Shown here piece after piece: positions 43,054 to 53,515 of a stretch of DNA of 64,000 bases. Below the pieces are notes generated by a model that worked only from the letters and a program-made list of their open reading frames with translations, was not told the DNA's origin and did not search any database. The stretch is from Pontibacter harenae (GTDB lineage: Bacteria; Bacteroidota; Bacteroidia; Cytophagales; Hymenobacteraceae). The translations under genes and the position numbers were made by a program. The stretch spans positions 124,001 to 188,000 of the forward strand of contig NZ_JAJJWH010000001.1 of the NCBI RefSeq assembly GCF_020907245.1, written 5' to 3'. Within the stretch, counting starts at the first letter, position 1. Each line of letters opens with the position of its first letter.

Positions 43054-43355
43054 GTATCAATATTATCTCTATGGATGGCTTTCAATGTGACAGCCGAATC
43101 CAAAATTCTTTAACCCAAGCAGTTTAGATACTATACGCCTTAGGCAGGGGCTTAGGTTAAAGTAGGCGGGTAATTTGAGGTGAAGTTATAGAGAAATTTC
43201 TATATAAACGGTTTTGTAGGGGAATTAGTGATGCGGAAGGAAGTGGTGACGAAAACACAACAACAGCAAAACATTACTTCGGATATGCTTAGTACAGCCG
43301 CAAGATATCAATTTATGGTATATCGAACGCTCTCGTAAAAGCAATGGTGACAGGT
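43054..43355. other. Intergenic stretch, no gene seen
   Basis: About 300 bases between rnr and the ABC ATPase gene. A 36-codon plus-strand frame begins at an ATG near 43231 but shows no signal of coding. No clear terminator or promoter is visible apart from a weak TAATATTG match just before the rnr start on the minus strand. Confidence 0.4.
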
Positions 43356-45179
43356 TTAGTTTACCCGCATCGCCTGCCGTCTCTCCTGTGCCGCCATAAT
43401 ATCTGCTGGTTCCCCTTTCGGGATGGCACTGATGAGGGTGCGGGTGTATTCCTGCTGCGGATTCTGAAAGATCTGATCTGGTGTGTCGCTTTCCACGATC
43501 TGCCCTTTGTTCATCACCAGGATGCTGTCTGCCATGTACCTAGCTACGGAAAGATCGTGGGTGATGAAAAGGTATGTCATCTGGAACTCCTGCTTCAACT
43601 GGTTCAGCAGGTTCAGCACCTGCGCCTGCACCGAAACATCCAAGGAAGAAACAGCTTCATCACAGATAATAAACTTCGGCTGCAGGGCCAAGGCTCTGGC
43701 TATACTTATCCGCTGCCGCTGCCCACCCGAGAACTCATGTGGATAACGATCGAAATGCTCTGGCAAAAGTCCCACTTTCTCAAGCAGTTCCATTGCTTTT
43801 CCACGGCGTTCTTTTGTGCTGGCATACAGTTTATGCACGTGCATCGGCTCCATTACAGCCTCGCCTATCGTATGCATCGGGTTGAGGGAAGCGTAAGGGT
43901 CCTGGAAAACAATCTGAAAATCACGGCGGCTTTTGCGCAAGTCTTCTGCCTGAAGCTTTGTAAGATCTCTGCCTTCAAAAAGAATATTTCCTTCTGTAGG
44001 CTCTATAAGCCGTATAAGCACACGGCCTAGGGTAGTTTTTCCACAACCTGATTCGCCTACCAAGGCAACTGTTTCACCTGTTTTTATCTCAAAACTGACT
44101 CCATCTACAGCCTTTGTGTAGTCAATGGTGCGGGAGAAGAAGCCTTTCCTGAGGGGGAAGTATACTTTCAGGTTTTCCACCTGCAATAAAGGCGGCTGTA
44201 GGCGCTTCTCCTGCTGCTGCTTTAGGTCTGTCACCATGTTTTCATGGTTACTCACCACACCAACCAGCAATGGCTCCCGTACCTCTCTTGTCTGCTTTAT
44301 GATGTTCCCAAACGCATCCTCCTCCATAAAATCTGAAACGGTAGGAAGTATATACTGCGGCTTAAACGACATCTTCGGACGACAAGCCAGCAAGCCTTTA
44401 GTGTAAGGGTGCTGCGGATTAGTGAAGATATCCAGCACCTTTCCCTGCTCTACTATTTTGCCCTTATACATTACCAGCACACGATCCGCAACTTCGGCTA
44501 CTACCCCAAAGTCGTGCGAAATAAACAGCACCGCTGTGTTTTCCTTTACCCGCAGTTCATCCATCAGCTGCAGGATGCGTGCCTGTACCGTTACATCTAA
44601 AGCAGTGGTGGGTTCATCGGCCATAAGTAGGCTGGGCTTGCAGGCCATGGCCATGGCTATCATTACCCGCTGCTTCTGCCCTCCCGAAATCTGGTGTGGA
44701 TAAGCGGCATAAATTTTCTCTGGATTTGGCAGCTTAGCCTGTTCAAAAAGCGCTATAGTTCTTTCTTTGCCCTCTTTTCTGGAAACATTCTTGTGAAGCA
44801 ACAGTACCTCTGCCACTTGTTTTCCACAGGTAAAAACGGGGTTCAGCGACGACATCGGCTCCTGGAAAATCATAGAAATCTCGTTGCCCCGCACCTGTTG
44901 CATCTGCTTTTCAGGTAAAGCCAACAAGTCCACTTGCCCCAGCTTCTGCGACTGAAAAATAGCCTCGCCTGCCGCTATCTTAGCTGGTGGCGTATGCAAC
45001 AGCCGCATCAGCGACAAAGCCGTTACCGATTTCCCTGATCCCGACTCTCCCACTATCGCCACTGTTTCGCCAGGATATACTTCAAACGAAATATTATCGA
45101 CGGCTTTTGTAGTGCCATGCGGTGTGGAAAAAGTAGTTTGGAGGTGCTTTACCTGCAGTATAGGTGCTGTTTTGGGCAA
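43356..45179 (-). CDS. Dipeptide-type ABC transporter, tandem ATPase domains
   Basis: A 607-residue protein with two complete nucleotide-binding domains, like YejF/GsiA or fused DppD-DppF. Domain 1 (about residues 5-265) has Walker [16 protein letters not shown], signature [15 protein letters not shown] and Walker [15 protein letters not shown]. Domain 2 (about residues 315-580) has Walker [14 protein letters not shown], signature [16 protein letters not shown] and Walker [15 protein letters not shown]. Both domains have the oligopeptide-transport extension at the end. It powers uptake of peptides or nickel with membrane and binding subunits that are not in the window. Confidence 0.92.
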   Translation of the reverse strand: MPKTAPILQVKHLQTTFSTPHGTTKAVDNISFEVYPGETVAIVGESGSGKSVTALSLMRLLHTPPAKIAAGEAIFQSQKLGQVDLLALPEKQMQQVRGNEISMIFQEPMSSLNPVFTCGKQVAEVLLLHKNVSRKEGKERTIALFEQAKLPNPEKIYAAYPHQISGGQKQRVMIAMAMACKPSLLMADEPTTALDVTVQARILQLMDELRVKENTAVLFISHDFGVVAEVADRVLVMYKGKIVEQGKVLDIFTNPQHPYTKGLLACRPKMSFKPQYILPTVSDFMEEDAFGNIIKQTREVREPLLVGVVSNHENMVTDLKQQQEKRLQPPLLQVENLKVYFPLRKGFFSRTIDYTKAVDGVSFEIKTGETVALVGESGCGKTTLGRVLIRLIEPTEGNILFEGRDLTKLQAEDLRKSRRDFQIVFQDPYASLNPMHTIGEAVMEPMHVHKLYASTKERRGKAMELLEKVGLLPEHFDRYPHEFSGGQRQRISIARALALQPKFIICDEAVSSLDVSVQAQVLNLLNQLKQEFQMTYLFITHDLSVARYMADSILVMNKGQIVESDTPDQIFQNPQQEYTRTLISAIPKGEPADIMAAQERRQAMRVN

Positions 45180-45327
45180 GTTTGTTGAAAGTTTGTGTTG
45201 TTGTAAAAGTAAGAGTTTTTATACTGAAGCTTTTAATTCCATCCTAGATTTTGAAACCTTGAAGCTTGATAGCCGATACAGGAGGTGCTATCTTTAGCCA
45301 CAATATTAAAGTGATAAAATATAAACT

Positions 45328-45936
45328 ATGACAAATACGATCATCTTCGATCTGGGCGCTGTACTGATCGACTGGAACCCGCACTACCTGTACCGCAAGC
45401 TGTTTAAAGAAGAAGCCGATATGCTGCACTTCCTCGAAAATATCTGCACCCCCGACTGGAACGAGGAGCAGGATGCTGGCCGCTCGTTGCAGGAAGCTAC
45501 TGATTTGCTGGTAGCACAGTGTCCTGAGCATGAGGAGAACATCAAGGCTTTTTACGGCCGCTGGGAGGAGATGCTAGGCGGTGCTATTGAAGGTACAGTT
45601 GAGATATTCAATGAGTTGAAGGAAAAAAACAAGTATAAATTCTATGCTCTTACGAATTGGTCAGAGGAGACGTTTCCAATTGCGCAGGAACGTTTTGAAT
45701 TCCTGAACTGGTTTGATGGCATTGTGGTGTCGGGTACTGAAAAAGACCGCAAGCCTTTCCCTAGTTTTTACAACACGCTACTGAACAGGTATAATCTAAA
45801 GCCAGAGGAAACGCTGTTTATTGATGATAACCTGCGCAATATAAAAGCAGCTGAGGAAATAGGTATACCGTCTATACATTTCACTTCGCCTGAGGCCTTA
45901 CGGGAGGCGCTGCAGGAAAAAGGAGTACTGGCGTAA
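45328..45936 (+). CDS. HAD-family hydrolase
   Basis: A 202-residue phosphatase of the HAD subfamily IA. Motif I is IIFDLGAVLIDWNP; its nucleophile Asp is the D of FDLG, and the second Asp, the usual general acid, is replaced by Gly in this subgroup (as in YihX/haloacid dehalogenase-like). Motif II lies in YALTNWSEE (Thr), motif III at DRKPFPSFY (Lys) and motif IV at TLFIDDNLRNI (Asp-Asp). It resembles YihX (glucose-1-phosphatase) and epoxide-hydrolase N-terminal domains. Substrate not predictable. It is convergent with lspA across a strong terminator. Confidence 0.88.
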   Translation: MTNTIIFDLGAVLIDWNPHYLYRKLFKEEADMLHFLENICTPDWNEEQDAGRSLQEATDLLVAQCPEHEENIKAFYGRWEEMLGGAIEGTVEIFNELKEKNKYKFYALTNWSEETFPIAQERFEFLNWFDGIVVSGTEKDRKPFPSFYNTLLNRYNLKPEETLFIDDNLRNIKAAEEIGIPSIHFTSPEALREALQEKGVLA

Positions 45937-46014
45937 AAGATCAAAACCATTTTGCTCTGTAGCTGGCAAGACACTAACAGGTCTGGAAGACACTGTGAGG
46001 TCATGCGGCATCAT

Positions 46015-46064
46015 ATAAAAATAGAAGGGGCTGCTCCATGTGGAACAGCCCCTTCTATTTTTAT
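46015..46064. terminator. Bidirectional terminator between the HAD gene and lspA
   Basis: Nineteen-base perfect arms (46015-46033 and 46046-46064, core GAAGGGGCTG) enclose a 12-base loop that itself contains TCCA/TGGA pairing, so the element is close to a full palindrome. A/T tracts flank both ends. Confidence 0.8.
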
Positions 46065-46143
46065 GCTTTGGGTCAACTATTGAATGCGGCAGTGTATGCC
46101 TCATTTCTATTTTATAATTTTTAATTCTTAATTAAGCGCAGCA

Positions 46144-46779
46144 CTACAGTCCTTGCTCCTGCTCTCGCTCAAAAGTAGGTTGATGTTGCCGTGCTGGTTC
46201 TTCATTTGTGCCGAAGAAACGCTTCTGGTTTAACAGGATTAACAGCACACCTATAAAGATGGCAGAATCGGCAACGTTGAAGATTGGCCATAATGACATA
46301 GGACGGCCACCAAGTAACGGCACCCATTCAGGTATGTAACCTTCCCATATATCCACATAAAACATATCGATTACCTGCCCATGAAACCAAGGCGTAGACG
46401 AACCATAAGGCGCATTATCGAACCATACACCGTAAAAGGTACTGTCGATGAGATTACCAATAGCACCACCTAAGATAAGCGCTATGCACCAGATTAAGCC
46501 TTTAGGAGCTTTGTGGCTGGCCAGGTAATACAGGTAATAGCTGATACCGAACATGGCAACCAAACGGAACAGCGTCAGGATCAGTTTGCCGTAGTCGGAG
46601 CCTAACTCCACACCAAAGGCCATACCTGGGTTCAAGGTATAGTGCAGCTTCAACCAATCGCCAATCAAATGAATTTCACCTGGCATACCCATCTCCATGT
46701 TGTAATGCACGATGAGCTTCACAGCCTGATCAATCAGAATGACGATTAAACTCGCCAGGTAATACTTCCAATATTTCAT
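46144..46779 (-). CDS. lspA: Lipoprotein signal peptidase (signal peptidase II)
   Basis: LspA removes the signal peptide from diacylglyceryl-modified prolipoproteins in the inner membrane. The 211-residue product has four transmembrane helices and both catalytic Asp residues, in GGAIGNLIDSTFYG and FNVADSAIFIG. It is longer than E. coli LspA (164 residues) mainly because of a periplasmic insert between the two catalytic motifs (GQVIDMFYVDIWEGYIPEWVP), typical of Bacteroidota. It follows ileS by 111 bases on the same strand. Confidence 0.95.
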   Translation of the reverse strand: MKYWKYYLASLIVILIDQAVKLIVHYNMEMGMPGEIHLIGDWLKLHYTLNPGMAFGVELGSDYGKLILTLFRLVAMFGISYYLYYLASHKAPKGLIWCIALILGGAIGNLIDSTFYGVWFDNAPYGSSTPWFHGQVIDMFYVDIWEGYIPEWVPLLGGRPMSLWPIFNVADSAIFIGVLLILLNQKRFFGTNEEPARQHQPTFEREQEQGL

Positions 46780-46890
46780 AAAAAAGAATTAAACAGCCAT
46801 TTTATATTTAAACGATGGCTGTACCTATACTTCATGAGCAAATGCAGGCGCAACGGCAGGCTTCTACTTACCGCTGCGCCTCATTTGTGT

Positions 46891-49800
46891 CTAAGCGTTT
46901 ACGTTGGCCTCTGTCTGAAGCTGGATGAACACCTGGTATTCATCTATATCCAGTAGCGTGGCACCCTGCAGTTCTTCCACCAAATTCAGCGAAAGCGCCT
47001 GCGTTTCGGCACAGATATAATCGCGGAAGTTTTCTACGGCAGCTTTTACGTCTGCATCAGATACTTGTAACGCAATATGTATCTTATCCTGTACTTCCAG
47101 GTTATTATCTTTACGCAGATTCTGGATACGGTTTACCAAATCACGGGCAATACCTTCCTGCTTCAGCTCTTCCGTAATGGTGATGTCCAGCGCCACGGTC
47201 AGTTTGCCTTCGTTAGCAACAAGCCAGCCTGGTATATCTTCCGAAGAGATTTCCACATCTTCTGGTGTTAATATCGCACGCTCATCATCATTCAAAAGCA
47301 CCTCAAAACCACCTTCACGCTCCAGTTGGGCAATATCCTCCTGCGTCATTTGCTGCACGGCGGCGGCTACTAATTTCATCTTCGGACCAAAAACCTGACC
47401 CAATTTCTTGAAGTTCGGCTTGATCTTCTTCACCAAAATGCCTGAGGTATCGTCGATATATTCCACCTCTTTCACGTTCACCTCGCTCAGGATCAGATCT
47501 TCCACCGCCTGTATCTGCTCTCTTGTATGATCATTCAGTACAGGAATTAGGATACGCTGTAACGGCTGACGAACTTTGATCATGTGCTTCTTGCGTAGCG
47601 AGTGCACCAGCGACGAAACAGTCTGCGCCAGTTGCATACGCTCTTCCAGGTCTTTGTCTACCGCGCCTTCGGCTACTACAGGGAAATCGGCCAGGTGCAC
47701 AGACTCAACATTGTTCTTGCCGCTCACGCTATTCAGGTCGCGGAACAGTTGTTCGGTGTAGAATGGTGCGATAGGCGAAGCCAGCTTTGCGATAGTTTCC
47801 AAACAAGTGTAAAGCGTTTGGTAAGCAGCGATCTTATCTTCGTTGTACTCACCTTTCCAGTAACGTTTGCGGTTCAGGCGCACGTACCAGTTACTCAAAT
47901 CATCTACCACAAAATCCTGTATCGCACGGGCAGCCTTGGTCGGATCGTAATCCGCCAGATAGCTGTCTACCTCCTGCACCAGCGTGTTCAGTTTCGAGAT
48001 GATCCAGCGGTCGCTTTCGGTTCTTCTTTCCAGCGGCACATCGGCTTCGGCATACGTAAAGTTGTCAAGGTTGGCGTACAGCGCAAAGAAAGAGTACGTG
48101 TTCTGCAGCGTACCGAAGAAGCGACGCTGTGTTTCTACCACGCCATCAGCATTAAACTTTAGGTTGTCCCAAGGTGGCGCATTCGAGATCATGTACCAAC
48201 GCACCGCATCAGGGCCATACTTTCCAATCATCTCAAATGGATCGACAGCATTGCCGAGGCGCTTGCTCATCTTGTTACCGTTCTTGTCCAGCACCAGGCC
48301 GTTTGCGACTACGTTTTTATAGGCTACGCTGTCCTCCAGCATCACCGCCAGCGCGTGCAGCGTAAAGAACCAACCACGTGTCTGGTCTACACCTTCTGCT
48401 ATATAGTCGGCTGGGAAATTCTGCTCAAATATTTCTTTGTTCTCGATTGGGTAATGCCACTGTGCATAAGGCATCGCACCAGAGTCGAACCATACGTCGA
48501 TTAGGTCTGTTTCTCTGCGCATTGGCTTCCCTGACTTGCTTACCAACACGATGTTATCCACGTACGGGCGGTGCAGGTCTTGTATGTCTACAGCGGCGTC
48601 CATTACACCTGCTTCCACCGCTTTCGCCATTTCTTCGTTTAGCTGCGCGATAGAGCCGATGCAAAGTTCTTCTTCACCGTCTTCTGTTCTCCAGATCGGC
48701 AGCGGCGTTCCCCAATAGCGCGAACGGGAAAGGTTCCAGTCCACCAGGTTCTCGAGCCAGTTACCGAAACGGCCTGTACCCGTAGATTCTGGTTTCCAGT
48801 TGATGGTTTTGTTCAGCTCGATCAGCCTGTCTTTAACTGCTGTGGTTTTAATGAACCAGCTATCCAGCGGATAATAAAGAACAGGTTTATCGGTACGCCA
48901 GCAATGCGGGTACGTGTGCTCGTATTTCTCTACTTTAAAAGCTTTGCCTTCTTCTTTTAATTTGATGGCAATCTTTACGTCTGTAGGCTTGTAATCAGCA
49001 CCTGTCTCGTCTTCGCCTGTGTAGTTTTTCACGTACATTCCTGCGAAATCTGTTACCTCAGGCACGAAACGACCTTGTTTATCCACAAGCGGCATTGGCT
49101 TGCCATTCTCGTCGGTTACCAACAGCGCAGGTATGTTATTTTGTGCTGCAACTCTAAAGTCATCTGCACCAAAGGTTGGCGAGATATGCACAATACCTGT
49201 ACCGTCTTCTGTTGTTACGAAATCACCTACCACCACTCTGAAAGCTGGCTTATCTGGCTGCACGTACGGCATTAGCTGGTGGTATTCCACACCTGCCAGG
49301 TCGCTGCCTACAAACTCTTCTACTATTTTAAAAGGCACCAGCTTATCGCCAGGCTTGTAGTCCTCAAGAGCAAGGTCTTTTGCTTTGTCGCTGAAGTAGC
49401 GGCTTACCAGGTCTTTGGCCAGTATAACCGAAATCGCATCAAACGTATACGGGTTAAAGGTTTTCACCTTCACATATTTGATGCCTTTGCCCACAGCCAA
49501 CGCCGTGTTAGAAGGAAGCGTCCATGGCGTAGTTGTCCAGGCTACGAAGTGTACCTTCTCGTCTTCGTTCTCGAAAAGGAACATGTTGCGGGTGATCTTC
49601 TTCACCTCAAACTGCGCTACGATGGTGGTGTCTTTAACCATTTTGTAGCAGCCTGGCTGGTTCAGCTCGTGCGAGCTCAAACCTGTACCTGCCCCTGGCG
49701 AGTACGGCTGTATGGTGTAGCCTTTATATAAGTAGCCTTTGTCGTAGAGGCGCTTCAGCAGGGCCCAACAAGACTCGATATACTCATTCTCGAAGGTGAT

Positions 49801-50247
49801 GTACGGGTTGTCCAAGTCTACCCAGTAACCCATCTTCTCGGTCAGGTCGTCCCACTGGTGCTTGAAGCGCATCACTGTTTCGCGGCAGCGCTGGTTATAC
49901 TCCTCTACCGAAATGGTTTTACCGATGTCCTCTTTCGTAATGCCCAGTTCTTTTTCTACCTGCAGCTCTACAGGCAGGCCATGCGTGTCCCAGCCACCTT
50001 TACGGTTTACCTGGAAACCTTTCAGGGTTTTATAGCGGCAGAAAATATCTTTCACGGCACGCGCCATTACGTGGTGTATTCCTGGCGTACCGTTAGCCGA
50101 TGGCGGTCCTTCGTAAAACACGAACGGCTTGTGGCCTTCGCGCGTCGAAACTGACTTCGCGAAAATATTCTGCTGCTTCCAGAACTCCAGTACTTCATCG
50201 CCCAGCTTGGCGTAATTCAGATTTTTATACTCGTTGTACTTTACCAT
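46891..50247 (-). CDS. ileS: Isoleucine--tRNA ligase
   Basis: An 1118-residue class I synthetase. The HIGH-type site reads PPSANGTPGIHHVMAR (about residues 48-63), the editing CP1 domain contains WTTTPWTLPSNTALAVG, and the KMSKS loop is NKMSKRLGNAVD (about residues 690-700). The C-terminal end has the anticodon-binding and junction domains without a zinc ribbon, as is usual for this IleRS type. It charges tRNA-Ile and edits valine. The start overlaps the end of the upstream RND exporter gene by 23 bases. Confidence 0.96.
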   Translation of the reverse strand: MVKYNEYKNLNYAKLGDEVLEFWKQQNIFAKSVSTREGHKPFVFYEGPPSANGTPGIHHVMARAVKDIFCRYKTLKGFQVNRKGGWDTHGLPVELQVEKELGITKEDIGKTISVEEYNQRCRETVMRFKHQWDDLTEKMGYWVDLDNPYITFENEYIESCWALLKRLYDKGYLYKGYTIQPYSPGAGTGLSSHELNQPGCYKMVKDTTIVAQFEVKKITRNMFLFENEDEKVHFVAWTTTPWTLPSNTALAVGKGIKYVKVKTFNPYTFDAISVILAKDLVSRYFSDKAKDLALEDYKPGDKLVPFKIVEEFVGSDLAGVEYHQLMPYVQPDKPAFRVVVGDFVTTEDGTGIVHISPTFGADDFRVAAQNNIPALLVTDENGKPMPLVDKQGRFVPEVTDFAGMYVKNYTGEDETGADYKPTDVKIAIKLKEEGKAFKVEKYEHTYPHCWRTDKPVLYYPLDSWFIKTTAVKDRLIELNKTINWKPESTGTGRFGNWLENLVDWNLSRSRYWGTPLPIWRTEDGEEELCIGSIAQLNEEMAKAVEAGVMDAAVDIQDLHRPYVDNIVLVSKSGKPMRRETDLIDVWFDSGAMPYAQWHYPIENKEIFEQNFPADYIAEGVDQTRGWFFTLHALAVMLEDSVAYKNVVANGLVLDKNGNKMSKRLGNAVDPFEMIGKYGPDAVRWYMISNAPPWDNLKFNADGVVETQRRFFGTLQNTYSFFALYANLDNFTYAEADVPLERRTESDRWIISKLNTLVQEVDSYLADYDPTKAARAIQDFVVDDLSNWYVRLNRKRYWKGEYNEDKIAAYQTLYTCLETIAKLASPIAPFYTEQLFRDLNSVSGKNNVESVHLADFPVVAEGAVDKDLEERMQLAQTVSSLVHSLRKKHMIKVRQPLQRILIPVLNDHTREQIQAVEDLILSEVNVKEVEYIDDTSGILVKKIKPNFKKLGQVFGPKMKLVAAAVQQMTQEDIAQLEREGGFEVLLNDDERAILTPEDVEISSEDIPGWLVANEGKLTVALDITITEELKQEGIARDLVNRIQNLRKDNNLEVQDKIHIALQVSDADVKAAVENFRDYICAETQALSLNLVEELQGATLLDIDEYQVFIQLQTEANVNA

Positions 50248-52726
50248 TTTCAGGTTCTTCTTTTTCTAATTTTAATTCCAGCTGATCCAGGTCCAGTTCC
50301 TCATCATCCTCCGCAAAATAAGCCTCGTCTATCTGCTCTATTAAAGCATAAGGGTCGCGGGCATACTTGCCATTGTCGAAACTCATCAGCAGGGTTGGCA
50401 AGATAATCAGGTTTGTGAATAATGCAATCAATAAACTGATAGACATCAACAAGCCTAATGCCTTTGTGCCCCCAAACTCCGAGAATGCAAAGATAACGAA
50501 TCCGAAGAACAGGATAATGGAAGTATAAATCATACTTGTACCAGCTTCCTGTAAACTTGCCGTGATTGCGCGGCTCACGTTAAAACCGTTCCGCTGCAGC
50601 TCGTACCTATACTTTGCCAGGAAATGTATAGAGTCGTCTATGGCTATTCCTAAGGCAATGCTAAAAATAAGAGCTGTGCTTGGCTTCAGCGGTATGTTGA
50701 AAAATCCCATCAAACCACCTGCAATCAGCAGCGGTACCATGTTCGGAATCAGCGATATAACTACTACCCGAATAGATTTAAACAACAAAGCGATGGTTAT
50801 AGTTACCAACACAAATGCTAAAACCAAACTGGAGCTCAGGTTGTTGATAAGGTATTCGTTTCCTTTGATGAAAAGCAGTGTTGTACCTGTCAGGCTCACA
50901 GATGTTTCGCTGCCCGTGTCATCGCGAGTAAATTTAGTAATGTTGCCTTCCTCGGTTACGGTTACGCCCTCACCACCATATATGGCGGCAAGTTCTGGTT
51001 TTATTTTTTTCTGGATAAGCGTGTCAAGTTCTCTTGAACCCACATCGGCTACTTTTAAGGAGATGCGGGCACTTTGGCCTGTGCTGTCTACAAAGGAACG
51101 GAGCAGGCGCTGATTCTCACCTTTGTCTTGTTTGGCCAAATAACTGAAGACGAAGTTGCGCTCGGTATTATCGGGCAGGCGGTACGAGTGCTGGTCGCCT
51201 TCGTAAAAAGCTTGTGTGGCAGTTTTCACTAAACCCACCACAGAGATAGGCGCAGAAAGGATTGGCTGCGTGCGCAGGAAATCCTCCAACTTCTCCAGCT
51301 TGCGCAGGTTCGGCAGGCGCATCACGCCTTGCTTCGTGCCAGTATTCACGATAATTTCCAGCGGCATTACCCCGTTAAAGTGCTGCTCAAAAAAAGCAAG
51401 GTCGGCATTTACACTACTTTCCGCAGGCAGATCATCCACCATATAGGAGACAGTCTTCACCTTATAAATACCCCAGCACGAGAGCCCCAGTGCAATGACC
51501 AGGAAGAAGTATACCAGGTGACGCTTGCGGTGCACGATGTAATCGAAGAACTCCAGCAGTTTGTTTAGTGGCTTGGCATCGAGGTGGCGCAGCTGGCGTT
51601 CGGTAGGTGCTGGCAAATATGAGAATACCGCTGGTATCAGAATCATGCTAATGAAGAATGTCACGAAGATGTTGATGCCTGCCACCACACCAAACTCGTA
51701 CAGCACCGCGATATGTGTAAACGTGAACACAATAAAGCCGATGGCCGTGGTAGTATTGTTCACTAAATTCACCAAACCGATTTTGCTGATGACACGGGCC
51801 AACGCTAGGATCTTATTGCCATGCCTGCGGTAGTCTAGGTGGTAGCGCGCCAGAATGTAGGTGGAGTTCGGAATTCCGATCACCACTATGATGGAAGGTA
51901 TAAGTCCCGTTAACAGGGAGATTTTGAAACCGAGCAGCGAGATGATGCCCAGCACCCAAACCACCACCACACTGATAACTAGCAGCGGGAACAGTACGGC
52001 ATAAAACGATCGGAAGAAAAGGAACAGCGATACACCTGTCACGAGTAGGGCCAGCACCAGAAATAGCTTCATCTCTGCCGCTACCTTGGTCGTCATTACA
52101 GAGCGAACAAAAGGCAGGCCTGCGTAGTGTAATTGTATACCTGTATTTTTGGCGAAAGCTGCTGAATGCTCCAGTATCTGGTCCATCACCTCCACCCGCT
52201 GGGCAGAGTTAAGGTAAGCAGGCTCCATACTTATAGCCAGAAGTGTAGCGCCTGTTTTCTCGTTGATAATTTGCCCGTCGTAGAAGCCTTGGTTACGCAC
52301 CTCCTGCAGCAGCGAATCAAGTTGCTGCTGGTTTGTAGGAAAAGGCTCAAAGATGTTTCGGGTGATGAACTTACGCTCTGCAGTATCTTTTTGTACCTGC
52401 GCCAAGTTGGGCAGCGAAATGACTGCCTTCACGCCTTCTACTTTCGTTAGCTCTCGCGAAAGCTTTTGTAGCTTCTGGAAGTTCTGCAGTTGGTATACTT
52501 TGCTATCCTGCATCCCCACCACCAGAACATTGCCGTCTTCGCCGAACGTTTGCTTAAAGCGGGTAAAGTAAACCATATCGGGATCGTCGGGCGACACCAC
52601 ATTGGCGAAATCGTAACTCATTTCTACGTCCTTGGACTTGTAAGCCATGAACGCAGTAAGTATACTTAACAGGATGATGAGCCTCAGCCTGTTCTTGATA
52701 ATGAAAATGGCAATCTTATTCCACAT
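50225..52726 (-). CDS. RND-superfamily (MMPL-type) exporter
   Basis: An 833-residue membrane protein with the RND duplicated layout: a transmembrane helix, a periplasmic loop domain (about residues 35-205), five helices (about residues 215-395) with GIPNSTYILARYH, then a second helix near residue 420 (VYFFLVIALGLSCWGIY), a second loop domain and five more helices with ALGIAIDDSIHFLAKYRYEL. The intramembrane acidic residues of the proton relay are at the two GI(A/P)(N/D) motifs. It exports lipids or hopanoids in related systems, but the substrate is unknown. The C-terminus is acidic and overlaps ileS by 23 bases. Confidence 0.9.
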   Translation of the reverse strand: MWNKIAIFIIKNRLRLIILLSILTAFMAYKSKDVEMSYDFANVVSPDDPDMVYFTRFKQTFGEDGNVLVVGMQDSKVYQLQNFQKLQKLSRELTKVEGVKAVISLPNLAQVQKDTAERKFITRNIFEPFPTNQQQLDSLLQEVRNQGFYDGQIINEKTGATLLAISMEPAYLNSAQRVEVMDQILEHSAAFAKNTGIQLHYAGLPFVRSVMTTKVAAEMKLFLVLALLVTGVSLFLFFRSFYAVLFPLLVISVVVVWVLGIISLLGFKISLLTGLIPSIIVVIGIPNSTYILARYHLDYRRHGNKILALARVISKIGLVNLVNNTTTAIGFIVFTFTHIAVLYEFGVVAGINIFVTFFISMILIPAVFSYLPAPTERQLRHLDAKPLNKLLEFFDYIVHRKRHLVYFFLVIALGLSCWGIYKVKTVSYMVDDLPAESSVNADLAFFEQHFNGVMPLEIIVNTGTKQGVMRLPNLRKLEKLEDFLRTQPILSAPISVVGLVKTATQAFYEGDQHSYRLPDNTERNFVFSYLAKQDKGENQRLLRSFVDSTGQSARISLKVADVGSRELDTLIQKKIKPELAAIYGGEGVTVTEEGNITKFTRDDTGSETSVSLTGTTLLFIKGNEYLINNLSSSLVLAFVLVTITIALLFKSIRVVVISLIPNMVPLLIAGGLMGFFNIPLKPSTALIFSIALGIAIDDSIHFLAKYRYELQRNGFNVSRAITASLQEAGTSMIYTSIILFFGFVIFAFSEFGGTKALGLLMSISLLIALFTNLIILPTLLMSFDNGKYARDPYALIEQIDEAYFAEDDEELDLDQLELKLEKEEPENGKVQRV

Positions 52727-52829
52727 GATCAGCTACAATTCGGCAAAGGTAATAAAATTGCCTGTGCTTCTTTGCCTGCTGCAGCCTTAGTACTTTAAAA
52801 ACCAATTATTCCTGCACACTTTATTTATG

Positions 52830-52873
52830 ATGAAAGCAAATAGCCTCAGCCAAGGTGAGACTATTTGCTTTCA
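52830..52873. terminator. Perfect inverted repeat overlapping a small-gene stop codon
   Basis: Arms TGAAAGCAAATAG (52830-52842) and complement (52861-52873) are a perfect 13-base pair set, with inner CTCA/TGAG pairing. One arm encodes the last codons and stop of the 48-residue gene. The T-run expected for an intrinsic terminator is absent, so function is open. Confidence 0.5.
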
Positions 52874-53007
52874 GATGAAGATGATTTGCTTGAGTCGTTC
52901 TGCGGCACACAGTTCGGCACCTGCTTCCCATCCTTCTCCTTCATACCCACCTGCTCATAATTTTTCCAGCAGGGGTCTTTTTCTTTGTCGTTCTTGTTGT
53001 TTGCCAT
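52861..53007 (-). CDS. 48-residue acidic small protein with DPCW / PNCVP motifs
   Basis: ATG 53007 opens 48 codons ending in TAG at 52861. The product starts with a basic/acidic stretch MANNKNDKEKD and contains DPCWKNYEQVGMKEKDGKQV then PNCVPQ, with a polar Ser-rich tail. The paired cysteines and the CW...EQVGMK..G..VPNCVP pattern recall a small conserved module I have seen in Bacteroidota and in some phage proteins; this is from memory and not verified. The protein is soluble and lacks a signal. It stands alone upstream of the RND gene. Confidence 0.7.
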   Translation of the reverse strand: MANNKNDKEKDPCWKNYEQVGMKEKDGKQVPNCVPQNDSSKSSSSESK

Positions 53008-53515
53008 TTCTAGTTTGTTGGTTTACCTATAGATACGGCTTTCTTCTTAAGGCAGACAAGAGGTTTAGTGAAGGCCGATTTACTTTAGCCGAAGCTTAAA
53101 ACATTCAGGTGCAGCAGGTTACATTTGATTGTTAAATCGTATACTTACAACTGTTTATAAATATCTGCCTTTCTTCTCTTAGTTATGGTAAGAGGCCTTT
53201 TTCAGCTGCTTTTCCCACAGCCTTATAAGCTTTCTAAATTTTGCTTAGAGCTTACTGTCACCTCCTTCACTCCTGCTGTTGCTTATTCTTACTTCTTGTG
53301 GAAAGCTACACTTGCTTCTTGTTTTAGGCAGCTTTTAAAGCTTTTATGCTTTCATTTATTCACAGCTTATAGCTTTAAGGAGACTAATATTACCAAAAAT
53401 TTATTTTACATAATTATTAAACTTAGAGACAAAGTATAAGATCTGCACTGCTGCTCAACCTCCCTCACAAAAAATACTTTCAGAATGACAGGGGGAAATG
53501 GAATTAGGAGTAGGA

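Noticed and set aside
52827-53099. 90-codon plus-strand frame over the small 48-residue gene
   Set aside because: The opposite strand encodes a far better protein with the DPCW/PNCVP pattern.
53185-53439. 84-codon plus-strand frame
   Set aside because: Repetitive AAGCTT-type words and a Phe/Leu-rich composition with no promoter or homologue; probably chance.
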